Assembly (NCBI GenBank): GCA_030035585.1
Contig: CM057461.1
Coordinates: 171,255,624-171,319,623, forward strand
Direction of reading: 5' to 3'
DNA: 64,000 bases
DNA from: Dugong dugon
Lineage: Eukaryota; Chordata; Mammalia; Sirenia; Dugongidae
Part shown: one piece after another, positions 1 through 12,077 of the stretch
Layout of the letters: every line of letters starts with the position of its first letter
How positions within the stretch are numbered: the stretch's first letter is position 1
The notes under the pieces: generated by a model
The model's database searches: none
Seen by the model: only the letters and a program-made list of their open reading frames with translations
What the model was told of the DNA's origin: nothing
Translations under genes and position numbers: made by a program

Positions 1-1284
1 AACATTAAAGGCAAAGTTGAGGAACCGGAGCGAGTGGCAGGGGGAGGGAGAGATGGTTCGGAAGCAGCGAGGAGGTGCCAGACCTGACCTGGCAAGAGCC
101 TGAGCCCTTCAGGCTTGATCAGCCAGGGGGTGAATGGTGAGGCAGTCAAGCAACATGCTTAGGAGGCACGTTTTCTGCACCAGGAGAGACCCAGCCGCTG
201 AGAGTCTACTCAGCCACGCGGAACCAGTGAGAAGCAGCCCACGATTGCCGAAAGATAAGTATTTGTGTCCGGCCCACTGTGCGGATCAAAAACAACCCCT
301 TCAAGTAAAAACCTCTCTCCCATTTACCTCCCCACTCCCTGCTCTGCACTGGGTCCTGGACTGGCCTCAGAAATTGCCGAGTCCTCTGGGCCAGAAGTGG
401 GATCTTTCACATGCCCTGAGCCATTCTCCCTGCCTTGGAGAGTGAACAAATTAACAAATGGGAAAAAATAAACTGCTGGCTCCCCTAAGCCAGGAACTCA
501 GGCATAAGGGATCCATGGACTTTGAGTGCCTTTCCCCCCGCATAGACTTGTGTGGGCCCATCTCAACAGCATAGGCCATCATTACTGCAGTACAACAGGG
601 TATATACCTGAAGTCTAACTTCAACTGTTTCAGCTGTGAAGTGGCAGGTTCTTGAAATTTGACACTGCTCTGCCCATTAAGTAGGGTCTTCACCTACCCA
701 CATCAGGGGCATGAGGACTGGTGGCTCCACCCATGCCACCTAGCCACTTGCGATAGGGGCCCAAGAATAAGAGGTGCCCCCCAGTCCTTACAGCCAATAG
801 CATTGGGTGCTCATAGTCTGGCTGCAAAACCCATCCACCTATGCGCTCTAGGGAACAGGGACACACCTTCCTCCTGGACACTCGGGGGAAGCCATCAGCC
901 CCCTGCCTTGCTCAGAGTGTGTCCCCCTGCTGCAGCCAGATGCCTGTGCCTACACCAATCATCCATGCCTGTCTAGGACTGTAGTTGAGAGCTGGTACCA
1001 CACACTTGGTGGCTACCTGGGCACCTGAGCTGAATCCATACAGGAGGAGTGCGCGGACTCCTGAGCTTACATACCTAGTAACAGATCTAACCACCTGGTG
1101 ACAGGACATTAGAGCTTCAAAGATGCCAATAATCAAAGTAGCTTACACGAGCAGACTATCTGGGCATATCAAAACAAAACAAGAAGCTAGGACACAGTAA
1201 GCAAACATAAAATAAATAAATATAATAACTTATTGATGGCTTGTAGACAACAGTCAATATCAAAGCACATAAAGAGGGAGTCCA
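1..1284 (+). promoter_or_regulatory. L1 5'UTR / internal promoter region (inferred)
   Basis: GC-richer sequence ahead of L1 ORF1 with no continuous coding frame. Its position and composition fit an L1 5'UTR, which in active elements holds an internal Pol II promoter. Short open frames in it (for example 134-445 and 659-976) resemble no known protein and are taken as chance. Promoter activity in this old copy is not shown. Confidence 0.6.
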
Positions 1285-2230
1285 TGATGGCTTCAGCAAG
1301 CTCCCAAAATAGTCAAGAAATTTTCCAGAGGAGGAAAATTTCTTGGAATTACCAGAGGCAGAATACAAAAGATTCATATACAGAACTCTTCAAGAGATTA
1401 GGAAAGAGAATAATAAAAACGCAGAACACGTAATAGAGGAAATTAAAAAGATTGGAGAAGAGCATAATGACAAATTTAACAGGCTGCAAGAATGCACAGA
1501 GAGACAGCAATCAGAAATCCAAAAGATTAACAATAAAATTTCAGAATTAGACAACTCAGTAGAAAGTCATAGGAGCAGAATTGAGGCAATGGAAATGAGA
1601 ATTAGTGAGACTGAAGATAAAGCACTTGACATCAACTTATCTGAGGAAACATTAGATACAAGGATTAAAAAAAATGAAGAAACCCTAAGAATTATCTGGG
1701 ATTCTTTGAAGAGGAATAACCTATGAGTGAGTAGAGTACCCGAACAGGGGGAGATAATAGAAAATACAGAGGAATTGTTGAAGATTTGTTGGCAGAAAAT
1801 TTCCCTGATATCGTGAAAGATGAGAAGACATCTATCCAAGATGCTCATCGAACCCCACATAAGGTAGATCCCAAAAGAAAGTCACCAAGACATATTATAA
1901 TCAAACTTGCCAAAACCAAAGAAAGAGAGAATTTTAAGAGTGGCTAGGGATAGATAAACGAAAAGTCATCTACAAAGGAGTGTCAATAAGAATAAGCTTG
2001 GACTACTCAGCAGAAACCATGCAGGCAAGAAGGCAATGGGATGACGTATATAAAGCCTTGAAGGAGAAAGAACAGCCAGCCAAGAATTCTATATCCAGCA
2101 AAACTGTCTCTCAAATATGATGGCAAAATTAGGGCATTTCCAGATAAACAGAATTTTAGGGAATTTGCAAAAACCAAACCAGAATTACAAGAAATACTGA
2201 CGGGAGTCCTCTGGTTAGAAAATCAATAAC
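1285..2230 (+). pseudogene. L1 ORF1 (RNA-binding chaperone) remnant
   Basis: Translation starts near ATG 1285 with MMASASSQNSQEIFQ, then shifts frame before ELPEAEYKRF at about 1345. A heptad-like coiled coil follows (ERQQSEIQKINNKISELD and neighbours, to about 1726). After a stop there, pieces of the RNA-recognition and C-terminal domains can be read in other frames to about 2230. The intact family protein is a trimeric RNA chaperone that packages L1 RNA. This copy has at least one frameshift and several stops and cannot make it. Confidence 0.85.
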
Positions 2231-2675
2231 ATCAGATAACAACCCAAGACTAGAACACAGGACAGAGCAACCAGATATCAACCCAGATAGGGAAGACACA
2301 AAAATAAACCAAAGCTAAAACACTGAAAATAGGGAAACAGATGTCAATATGTACAAGATGACAACATTAAAACAAAAAAGAGGAACTTAAAAAATGTAGA
2401 CATAGATTTTTCATATGGAGAGGAAGTCAAGGTGATATAAAGAAATAAAAGACTCGTATAAACTTAGAAAAACAGAGGTAAATATTAAGGTGACCACAAA
2501 GGAAACTAACAATCCTAGAAGTCAAAATAAAAAACTAGAAAAATAAAGACTCAGCAAATACAAAATCAACAACAATGAAAAAGATGAAAAGAAAACACAT
2601 AAAGGAAAACGACTCAGAACAGAAAATTAAGTGGAAAAAAGAAACTGTGAACAACGCACAAAAAAAGACATCAAC

Positions 2676-5600
2676 ATGACAGCACTAAACTCATACCTAT
2701 TAATAATTATGCTGAATGTAAATGGACTAAATGCACCAATAAAGAGACAGAGAGTTGCAGATTGGATAAAAAAACATAATCCATCTATATGCTGCCTACA
2801 AAATACACACCTTAGGCTTAAAGACACAAGCAGACTAAAACTCAAAGGATGGAAAAATATTTATCCAGCAAACACCAGTCAAAAAAGAACAGGAGTGGCA
2901 ATATTAATCTCTGACAAAATAGACTTTAAAGTAAAATCCACCACAAAGGATAAGGAAGGACACTATATAATGATTAAAGGGTCAATAAACCAGGAGGACA
3001 TAACTACAATAAGTATTTTCGCACCCAATGACAGGGCTCCAAAATACATACAACGAACTCTAACAGCATTGAAAAGAGAGATAGACAGCTCCACAACAGT
3101 AGTAGGAGACTTCAACACACCACTTTCGGTGAAGGACAGAACATCCAGAAAGAAGCTCAACAAAGATACAGAAGATCTAAATGCTACAATCAACCAACTT
3201 GAGCTTATAGACATATGCCGAACACTCTACCCAACAGCAGCCAAGTATGCTTTCTTTTCCAATGCACATGGAACATTCTCCAGAATAGACCACATATTAA
3301 GCTATAAAGCAAGCCTTAACAAAATCCAAAGCATCGAAATATTACAAAGAATCTCTTCTGAACATAAAGCCATAAAAGTAGAAATCAATAACAGAAAAAG
3401 CAAGAGAAAAAATCAAATACATGGAAACTGAACAACACCTTGCTCAAAAACTACTGGGTTATAGAAGAAATTAAGGATGGAATAAAGAAATTCACAGAAT
3501 CAAACGAGAATGAAAACACATCCTAACAGAACCTTTGGGACACAGTGAAAGCAGTGCTCAGAGGTCACTTTATAGCAATAAATGCACACATCCAAAAAGA
3601 ACAAAGGGCCATAATCAAAACATCAACCCTACAACTGGAACAAGTAGAAAGAGAGCTGCAAAAGAAGCTCTCGGGCGCCAGAAGAAAGGAGATAATAAGA
3701 ACTAGAGCAGAATTAAATAAAATATAGAATAGAAAAACAATTGAAAGAGTTAACAAGACCAAAAGCTGGTTCTTTGAAAAGACCAACAAAATTGATAAAC
3801 CGTTGACTAAACTGACAAAAGAAAAACAGGAGAGGAAGCAATTAACCCGTATAAGAAATGAGATGGGTGATATCACAACAGACCCAACTGAAATTAAAAG
3901 AATCAGAATATTATGAAAAATTGTACTCTAACAAATTTGAAAATCTAGAGGAAATGGAAAAATTTCTAGAAACTCACTACCTACCTAAACTAAAACTAAC
4001 AGAAGTAGAACAACTAAATTAACCCATAATAAAAGAAGAGAATGAAAAGGTAATTAAAAAACTCCCAACTAAAAAAAACCCCTGGCCCAGATGGCTTCAC
4101 TGGAGAATTCTACCAAACTTTCAGAGAAGAATTAACACCACTACTACTAAAGGTATTTCAGAGCATAGAAAAGGATAGAATACTCCCAAACTCATTCTAT
4201 GAAGCCAGCATAACCCTGATACCAAAACCAGGTAAAGATACCACACAAAAAGAAAATTACAGACCAATATCCCTGATGAACATTGACGCAAAAATCCTCA
4301 ACAAAATTCTAGCTAATAGAATTCAGCAACATAGCAAAAAAAATAATTCACCATGATCAAGTGGGATTTATACCAGGTATGCAGGTATGGTTCAACATTA
4401 GAAAAACAGTCAATGTAATCCATCACATAAATAAAACAAACGACAAGAACCACATGATCTTATCAATCGATGCAGAAATGGCATTTGACAAAGTCCAACA
4501 CCCATTCATGACAAAAACTCTCAATAAAATAGGAATAGAAGGGAAATTCCTCAACATAATTAAGGGCATTTATACAAAGTCAACAGCCAACACCATCCTA
4601 AATGGAGAGAATTTGAAACCATTCCCCTTGAGAACGGGAACCAGACAAGGATTTCCTTTATCACCACTCTTATTCAATATTGTGCTATAGGTCCCAGCCA
4701 GAGCAGTTAGGCTAGAAAAAGAAATAAAGGGCATCCATATTGGTAAGGAAGAAGTCAAAGTATCTCTGTTTGCAGATGATATGATCTTATACACAGAAAA
4801 CCCCAAAGAATCCACAAGAAAACTACTGGAACTAATAGAAGATTTCAGCAAAGTTTCAGGATACAAGATAAACCTACAAAAATCAGCTGGATTCCTTTAC
4901 ACCAACAAGGAGAACCTCGAAGAGGAAATAACCAAATCAACACCATTTACAATAGCCCCCAAGAAGATAAAATACTTAGGAATAAATTTAACCAGAGATG
5001 TAAAAGACCTATACAATGAAAACTACAAGACACTACTGCAAGAAACCAAAAGAGACCTGCATAACTGGAAGAACATACCTTGATCATGGATAGGAAGACT
5101 CAACATTGTGAAAATGTCAGTTCTGCCCAAAGCAGTCTACAGATACAATGCAATCCCAATCCAAATTCTAATGGCATTTTTTAATGAGATGGAGAAACAA
5201 ATCACCAACTTCATATGGAAAGGGAAGAGGACCCGGATAAGTAAAGCATTACTCAAGAAGAAAGTGGGAGGCCTGACACTACCTGATTTTATAACCTATT
5301 ATACCACCATGGTAGTTAAAACAGCCTGGTACTGGTACAACAAAACATACATAGACCAATGGAACAGAATTGAGAATCCAGACATAAATTCATCCACCTA
5401 CTAGCAGCTGATATTTGGCAAAGGCCCAAACTCCGTTAATTGTTAAAAAGACAGTCTCTTTAACAAACGGTGCTGGCATAACTGAATATCCATCTGCAAA
5501 AGCTGAAACAAGACCCATACCTCACACCATGCACAAAAACTAACTCAAAATGGATCAAAGACTAAAATACAAAATCAAAAACGGTAAGATCATGGAAGAA

Positions 5601-6486
5601 AAGATAGGGACAATGCTAGGAGCCCTAATACATGGCATAAACACAATACGAACCGTAAGTAACAATGCACAAGCACCAGAAGAGAGACTAAATAACTGGG
5701 AGCTCCTAAGAATCAAACACTTAGGCTCATCAAAAGACTTCACCAAAAGAGTCAAAAGACAACCTACAGACTGGGAAAAAATTTTTGGCTATGACAAATC
5801 CGATCAGCGTCTAATCTCTAAAATCTAAAAGATACTGCAAAACCTCAACAACAAAAAGACAACTAACCCAATTAAAAAGTGGGCAAAGGATATGAACAAG
5901 CACTTTGCCAAAGAAGATATTCAGGTGGCTAACAGACACATGAAGAAATGCTCACAATCATTAGCCATTAGAGAAATGTAGAGCAAAACTACAATGAGAT
6001 ATCATTTCACCCCAACAAGCCTAGCATTAATCCAAAAAGCACAAAACAATAAATGCTGGAGAGGTTGTGGAGAGACTGGAACACTTACACACTGTTGGTG
6101 GGAATGTAAAATGGTACAACCACTTTGGAAATGGATTTGGCACTTCCTTAAAAAGCTAGAAATAGAAGTACCGTACGATCAGACTATCCCACTCCTTGGA
6201 ATATATCCTAGAGAAATAAGAGCCGTCATGTGAATAGATATATGCACACCTATGTTCATTGCGGCACTGTTCACAATAGCAAAAAGATGGAAACAACCTA
6301 GGTGCCCATCAACGGACGAATGGATAAACAAATTATGATATATTCACACAGTGGAATTCTACGCAACAATAAAGAATGATGAAGCCTTGAAACATCTCAT
6401 AACATGGAGGAATCTGGAGGGTATTATGCTGAGTGAACTTAGTCAGTCACAGAAGGACAAATATTGTATAAGACCACTATTATAAG
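2676..6486 (+). pseudogene. L1 ORF2 (endonuclease-reverse transcriptase) remnant
   Basis: The best-preserved part is the N-terminal apurinic-type endonuclease (2676-3431): LNVNGLNAP at the start, GDFNTPLS at the Asp/Asn site and SRIDHIL near the end. The catalytic-Glu motif, normally QETH, reads QNTH here (codon 2802-2804). The reverse transcriptase follows in broken frames: motif [16 protein letters not shown] near 4470, [15 protein letters not shown] near 4650, and the FADD catalytic box at 4769-4780. A Cys/His knuckle (CWRGCGETGTLTHCWWECK) lies near 6053-6110. Frame breaks or stops occur near 3431, 3727, 4690, 5083, 5404, 5828 and 6233. This is a dead LINE gene, not a host gene. Confidence 0.93.
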
Positions 6487-7447
6487 AACTCAAGAAAAAG
6501 TTTAAACTCGAAGAAAACATTATTTGATAGTTACTAGGGTGGGGAGTGAGGGGCGAGGGTTATTTACTAACTATATAGTTGATATATGTGGACGTCAGCA
6601 CAACTGGACCAAACCAAAGCTAAGAAGTTTCCTGAATACAGTCAAACACTTTAAGGGACAGGGTAACAGGGGTAGGGGTCTGGAGACCATGCTTTCAGGG
6701 GACATCTAGGTCAATTGGCATAACAAAGCTTATTAAGAAAATGTTCTGCATCCTACTTTGGTGAGTGGCATCTGGGGTCTTAAAAGCTTGCAAGTGGCCA
6801 TCTAAGATGCATCAATTGGTCCCAACCACCTGGAGTAAAGGAGAATGAAGAACACCAAAGACACAAGGAAAGTAGTAGCCGAAGAGACAGAAAGGGCCAC
6901 ATAAACCAGAGACTTCATCAGCCTGAGACCAGAAGAACTAGATGGTCCCTGGCTAACACCAATGACTGCCCTGAAAGGGAACACAACAGAGAGTCCCTGA
7001 TGGAGCAGGAGAAAGGTGGGGTGCAAAACTCAAATTCTAGTAAGAAGACCAGACTTAATGGTCTGAATGAGACTGGAGGAACCCCGGAAAGCATGGCCCC
7101 CTGATTCTCTATCACCTCAGAACTAAAACAATTTCTGAGGCCAGCTCTTCAGATAGCGATTGGACTGGACTGTGGGACACAAAGTGATACTCGTGAGGAG
7201 TGTGCCTCTTGGCTCAAGTAGATACAAGAGACTAAATGGGCAGCTTCTGTCCGGAGGTGAGATGGGAAGGCAGAGAGGGCTAGGAGCTGGTTGAATGGAC
7301 ATGGGGAATCAGGGGTGGAAAGGAGGAGTGTGCCGTCACAGTGTGGGGAGAGCAATTAGGGTCACATAACAATTTATGTATAAATTTTTGTTGGGAGTCT
7401 AACTTGAAATGTAAACTTCATTTAAACTACAACAATAAAAAAAAAAT
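6487..7447 (+). mobile_element. L1 3'UTR and A-rich tail
   Basis: Non-coding sequence after the last recognisable ORF2 codons. It ends in an A-rich stretch directly followed by ordinary AT-rich intron. Small minus-strand open frames here (6802-7355) have no family resemblance and are ignored. Confidence 0.8.
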
Positions 7448-8423
7448 CTAAACCTACTTATATATTGTGATAACATTATTCACAGTAAATGTTTGCCATG
7501 TACACAGGATAAATTGTTTGGCCAAATACTGTTCACACCTGAAAACTCTCCCAGTAAGGAGTCAATCAATGGAGAGAATCATCTGAGCACAGGGAATATA
7601 AATACATGTCCATGGCATTAAAAATATATTCACTTCTAAAATGTCTATATTTAGGTCAGTCTCATTTGAGATTTACTCCTATATTATGAGATATGAAAAT
7701 ATGTTATTTGGATTTAAAAATGTTTTAATATTTGTGTGCTTTGTCCATTCTGGAAGAGAAAGCAGTGCTAATAGTCTTGGTCATGTATTTAAGTTTTCAT
7801 AGCCAAGCAGTGGTAGAGCTGGACCTTCTGAGCAGATTATACAAACTTTTTTTCTAGGTTTTTTTTCATAAAAGCTTAAAAAATATCTTTTTGTAGTTAG
7901 CTTTCTTACTGGCACTGTATATACCTGTAAGTATGTTACTGGCTTAACTTGTGTCTATGATCCTTTTATAATCCCAAACATTTTTCGGTAAAAGTAGGCT
8001 TATTCACTCTCAAACATTCCTAGGAAATAAAATTGTGTCATGCTACCAAAATAGCTTACTTTTTCTTGTACAGAAAGTATAGAAAATATGGAAGTTCCAA
8101 TTTTAATAAACTTGGTTCTCCATGAGTCATTTATTACTTTAATATATAGCAGAATATAATACTATAGTGTAATATTTAATATTTCAAAATCTGGATCAAC
8201 ATGATAATAGATTAGGATAAATTTTAAATTTATCCTCAGGAAGTTACATTTTAGTTTTAGATCCCAGTTGTTTTTATTGGAAATATATAATAATAAGTTT
8301 CTTTCTTTGTTCAAGTTTATCATATTTTCCTCTTTTTTGCGGAGTCTGGGGCTCATTTATACCTTTTCTTTCCCTATTCCCGATTTAATTCAAATCCAAA
8401 TACTGAAAATTTTTTATTTATAG
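7448..8423. other. AT-rich PTH2R intron, no clear feature
   Basis: Between the L1 tail and the TM2 exon. Very AT-rich and low in CpG. No repeat or gene is recognised apart from the splice acceptor region just before 8424. Confidence 0.6.
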
Positions 8424-8613
8424 GCGATTGCATTGCACCAGGAACTATATCCACATGCACTTGTTTGTGTCTTTCATGCTGAGAGCTGCAAGCATCTTTG
8501 TCAAGGACAGAGTGGTCCATGCTCACATAGGAGTAAAGGAGCTGCAGTCCATGATAATGCAGGATGACCTGCAAAATTCCATAGAAGCACCTTCTGTAGA
8601 AAAGTCACAATAT
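8424..8613 (+). CDS. PTH2R: PTH2R coding exon: TM2 and first extracellular loop
   Basis: First PTH2R exon visible in the window. The acceptor is tttatttatag and the donor is gtaagt. The first base completes a codon from the upstream exon, and 63 whole codons follow. The peptide begins [18 protein letters not shown], the conserved class B receptor entry into TM2, and continues through [15 protein letters not shown] and SVEKSQY. The second half is the long first extracellular loop typical of PTH-type receptors. It matches the human PTH2R I recall with only scattered substitutions. The receptor sits in the plasma membrane, binds TIP39 (and PTH in some species) and signals mainly through Gs. The exons for the ligand-binding ectodomain and TM1 lie before position 1. 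PTH1R is the nearest alternative, but the loop and the last-exon sequence favour PTH2R. Confidence 0.95.
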
Positions 8614-8943
8614 GTAAGTATTTTCATTACTGATTGGTATAACATTACAAATAAGTAAGTAAAGTTTAACCATCTACTAAATATATGTTAACATGTTTTG
8701 GCTCATCTTGACCTGTGAAATAACCTCTCTGTACAAAATGAAAAAGGCTACCAATTTGTTTACTGACATTTATTGCCTCAATTCTATCCTCAACTTTCAT
8801 GCCTAATCTCTCATCATCTTAGATTATGAAAAATGTTTGGGATCTTTCCTCAAGAACATTTCTAGAATGGAAATTGCAAAAAATACCTGAATAGAATGGC
8901 ATTTGATGTAGCAACTATCATGGCTCACTGCTTTCAAAAGTGG

Positions 8944-8977
8944 AAAAAAAAAAAGAAAAAAAAAAAAAAAAAAAAAA
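8944..8977. repeat. Poly(A) tract interrupted by one G
   Basis: About 34 bases of A with a single G, in the intron after the TM2 exon. It could be the tail of an old retroinsertion, but nothing recognisable precedes it. Confidence 0.85.
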
Positions 8978-9239
8978 CCCTGCATAACTAGAAGTTTGGG
9001 ATTTAAAAACCCACAATACTTAGTTCCTTTATTGTTGACTCAAAGACTTTCTCCAAAATAAGATTCCATGTTGCTCAATTCTGCTGTTAAATTTTCTGGT
9101 GTTTGTTTAGTAATTAGAGTTACCCAGTAATTCAGTTCATTAGATAATTGAAGCAATGTATCTGGAAATAATGTATAGTAGATTGTCTTGATGGTCCTAA
9201 GTAATGTGCTGTCTATATCTACACACTTTTTCCTGTAGT

Positions 9240-9654
9240 GTCTGCTGAATCTGATGCCAGGCTGGCCTTGTGCCTTGTTTTGCCTAATAGAAAGAGGTGG
9301 AAGTGACAGTGTCCCAGTTGAGGCTAGTCCTCAAGAAACCTTGAATATTACCCCACTCTCTCTCTTGCAAGATGCCACCACCATGAGAACAAGTTGAGGA
9401 TAGCCTGTTGGAGAATAAGAGACCATACAGAGCAGAGCCAAATCATACCAGCTGAGGCCATTCTAGACTAGTCAGCCCCCATCTGACCTGCCAGCTGACT
9501 GCAGACATATGACTTAGCCAAGAGTTGCCAAGCCCAGCCCAGATTACCAGGACCACCTGGCCAATTCATAGACTCATAAGAAGTAATAAATATTTGTTGT
9601 TTTAAACCATTAAGTTTCAGGGTAGTTTGTTTTGCAGATGACTGATACACTAGG
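9240..9654 (+). mobile_element. MLT1-like MaLR solo LTR
   Basis: The 3' part reads aataaatatttgttgtttta, then aaaccattaagtttcagggtagtttgtt and agatgactgatacac. This is the polyadenylation region and end characteristic of MLT1-type MaLR LTRs, an old class III family shared by placental mammals. The 5' boundary is uncertain. Confidence 0.75.
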
Positions 9655-9746
9655 GAAGTGTTTCACCAGTAAATATTCTTTAAATTCTTAATTGATTTTT
9701 TTAATCCGAAAGACTTTCTTTATAGAACTTCCAAGCAGCTGTCAAA

Positions 9747-9890
9747 CTAAAACCAAACCAAACCCATTGCAGTCAAGTAGATTCTGATTCACAGTGACCC
9801 TATCGGACTGGGTATAGAAGCAGCTTGTGGATTCAAACTGCCAACCTCTTGGTTAGCAGCCAAGCTCTTAACTACTTCACCCCCAGGGCT
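9747..9890 (-). mobile_element. AfroSINE-type tRNA-derived SINE
   Basis: Read on the minus strand it has the tRNA-like head (ggggtgaagtagttaagag, then gctgctaaccaagaggt) followed by the shared body and a degraded tail (ccaaaccaaacc on the plus strand). It abuts the DNA transposon at 9891. Confidence 0.85.
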
Positions 9891-10187
9891 CAGGCAGTCC
9901 CCAGGTTATGAATGAGATCCGTTCCTAACTGTGTCTTGAAGTCAAATTTGTGGGTTAGTTGGAACACATGCAAATAGTTCTTATTTAGACTTCAGTGCAA
10001 GAAAAGTCTCGAAGCCTTTTCTATGATTTAAAAACTGCACGTGCAGCAAGTGAAGGTGATTGTGATGAAGAATTTGTTGCGATTAGGGGTTAGTTCAATC
10101 ATTTCAAAGTGAGGGCAAATTTATATAACATTAAAGAACAAATATGAGTTGTCTGTAAATTGGAGGTTCATAACTTGGAACTGCCTG
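9891..10187. mobile_element. Small non-autonomous DNA transposon with terminal inverted repeats
   Basis: The left end caggcagtccccaggttatg and the right end cataacttggaactgcctg are imperfect inverted repeats of about 20 bp enclosing 297 bp with no coding capacity. The right end is followed by TA, the target of Tc1/mariner-type elements. The left flank has been replaced by a SINE, so the duplicate TA cannot be seen. A Tigger/mariner-derived MITE is the most likely class; the family name is not determined. Confidence 0.75.
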
Positions 10188-10417
10188 TATATCTTCTCCT
10201 CAATTCTCATTAAAATATCCAGGAAGACGTACATAATAGTAATATACATATTTAATATGTTGGTTTATGTACCAGTATAGATATTATACTGATATTATAG
10301 CTATCAGTATAGATATAGTATATTTTATAGTACTGGAAATCAAAGATACAAGTCAAATGTACATCAGAAATTTGGAGAAACTTCTGTTACTACAGTGTGA
10401 CCTTCAGGTGAGGGCTA

Positions 10418-10589
10418 AACCCCAAAAAACCAAACCTGTTGCCGTCAAGTCGATTCTGACTCATAGCGACCCTATAGGGCAGAGTAGAACTGCCCCATAG
10501 ACTTTCCAAGGAGCGCCTAGTGGATTTGAACTGCTGCCCTTATTGGTTAGTAGCTGTCGTTCCTTACCACTGTGCTACCAGGGTTTCCA
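10418..10589 (-). mobile_element. AfroSINE-type SINE
   Basis: Minus-strand copy: A-rich tail complement (aaccccaaaaaaccaaacc), body (gttgccgtcaagtcgattct, then gccccatagactttccaagg), and tRNA-like head ending at gtgctaccagggtttcc. Well preserved. Confidence 0.9.
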
Positions 10590-11084
10590 AAGTGGGGGCT
10601 AGCAGACATTAATTCCATGGAAGGACTTGCTGCTGAGGAATAGGAAGAGTGGTGAGAGTTGCTGATGTATGAAATTCCTGCCCCAGTTTTAGATTCTATG
10701 AAGAAGTTATACCTCCCTAACCTAGTGACAATCAGAAAATGAAGGCTTTGGTTTCTCTGTTGTTGGGACACATAGGACAAGACAGAGGGTGTTTGATGAG
10801 CCAAGTGAATATACACTGGAAAGAAAAGATGCATTACTGCCCCTCAGCTCAAGCACCACAAAAAGAAACTCAGAGTCTTCAAATTTAAGGAGTACAGTTC
10901 CTTAAAAAGAGATAGACGCATGCTATGAACCAATTTGTTTTACCACGTTACAACAAAGTTTAAATTAATAATTTGTGTTTTTTTTTGAAACTTCAATATT
11001 TGAAAATTTACAAAATCCTCTCTGAAATAATAGGTCAGAAATTCACAAATCAGTTGCCAATTGTTTAGAAAATTGGGAAAATGA

Positions 11085-11125
11085 AAACCAACCAACCAAC
11101 CAACAACAACAACCACAAAAACTAC
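11085..11125. repeat. (CCAA)n/(CAA)n simple repeat
   Basis: Runs of ccaa followed by caa units. It may be the decayed CAA-rich tail of an RTE or SINE, although no element body is seen beside it. Confidence 0.7.
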
Positions 11126-11424
11126 AACTACATATTAAACCAATTAAAGCCAATAGTAAATTTTTAACAGCCTGTTTTACAATAAGAAATTGTTTAAGTA
11201 AATTATAATCTCCTCAGCAAAAATTTTATATAGTTAGTAAAATGATGTTTTGAAGAATGGTTGATACTGTATCCATTCTCATGAACTATTGTGTTATTTT
11301 AAAAATAACATCTCCATCATTCTCATTCTGCACTTTTTACCATATTTTCTTCATTGTGCTTGTTATCATTTATGACTTAATATTTTGTGTGTGTATGTGG
11401 TTGTTTATTGTCTGGCTTCTCTAC

Positions 11425-11515
11425 TAGAGTAAATTCATCAAGGGCAGGATTTTTTACTCCCCAAACCTACAACAGTGTCTGGCACATAACAAGTATTCAA
11501 TAAATACTTATCTCA
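11425..11515 (+). mobile_element. L2 LINE 3' end fragment
   Basis: The text atcaagggcaggattttt, then acagtgtctggcacataaca and attcaataaatact is the conserved 3' end of ancient mammalian L2 elements. Confidence 0.75.
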
Positions 11516-11923
11516 TGTCAAATTATGCAAAGGTACATACATATAATCTCAGCTATGTGAAAACAACTTTGCCTAAAAAAGGCTAGAATAAAATAAATTC
11601 ATGGTAGAATTATGGATAATTTTGTTTCTTTATGCTTTCTGTTTTTTTATGATCATGTATTATTTTAATAAACAGGATGAATTTAAAAAAGTGACTTTTT
11701 GAAAAGATCTTTTTTAAACAATAGAATTGAACCCATGTTCTTAAAAATGCTATGTTAAAGTAACTATGTTCTGGTCTCTTTCAACAGTGTTGACATTACT
11801 CTATACAAGAGACACATTAGACTGTAAAAGAGAACTGAAAGAACTGTTTTTTCGTGGTCTAATGTTGAAATCCAGTACAATTAAGAGTTCTAATATGATG
11901 CAATTTTGGTTCACTTGTAACAG

Positions 11924-12077
11924 ATTGGGTGCAAGATTGCTGTTGTGATGTTTATTTACTTCTTGGCTACGAATTATTATTGGATCCTGGTGGAAGGTCT
12001 CTACCTGCATAGTCTAATCTTTGTGGCTTTCTTTTCGGACACGAAATATCTGTGGGGCTTCACCTTGATAGGCTGGG
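11924..12077 (+). CDS. PTH2R: PTH2R coding exon: TM3, ICL2, start of TM4
   Basis: The exon opens on a whole codon after ttcacttgtaacag and closes after one base of a Gly codon at a gtaagg donor (154 nt). It encodes [19 protein letters not shown], then [10 protein letters not shown] and [17 protein letters not shown]. The Cys near the start is the TM3 cysteine that forms the conserved disulfide with the ECL2 cysteine in the 27983-28049 exon. The EGLYLH segment is the class B TM3 signature. The polypyrimidine tract before the acceptor is short and broken by purines, so this is the weakest-looking acceptor of the eight. Phase and length still match the flanking exons. Confidence 0.96.

Larger units (their letters stand above)
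1..7447 (+). mobile_element. Near full-length, decayed L1 LINE (5' end at or before window start)
   Basis: The order is classic L1: a GC-richer 5' region (1-1284), ORF1 coiled-coil and RNA-binding remnants (about 1285-2230), an A-rich spacer, ORF2 endonuclease and reverse transcriptase (2676 to about 6486), a 3'UTR, and an A-rich end (acaacaataaaaaaaaaat near 7430-7447). It lies in the sense orientation in the PTH2R intron upstream of the TM2 exon. Both ORFs carry many stops and frameshifts, so it is not autonomous. Its long 5' end suggests insertion as a full-length or nearly full-length copy. The left target-site duplication is outside the window. Confidence 0.93.

Noticed and set aside
451..1377. 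Several minus-strand open frames at the window start
   Set aside because: They overlap the L1 5'UTR and ORF1 start and have no recognisable protein features.
11766..11948. Open frame that runs into the TM3 exon from upstream
   Set aside because: It is in the wrong frame relative to the exon and crosses the acceptor; the family alignment starts exactly at 11924.
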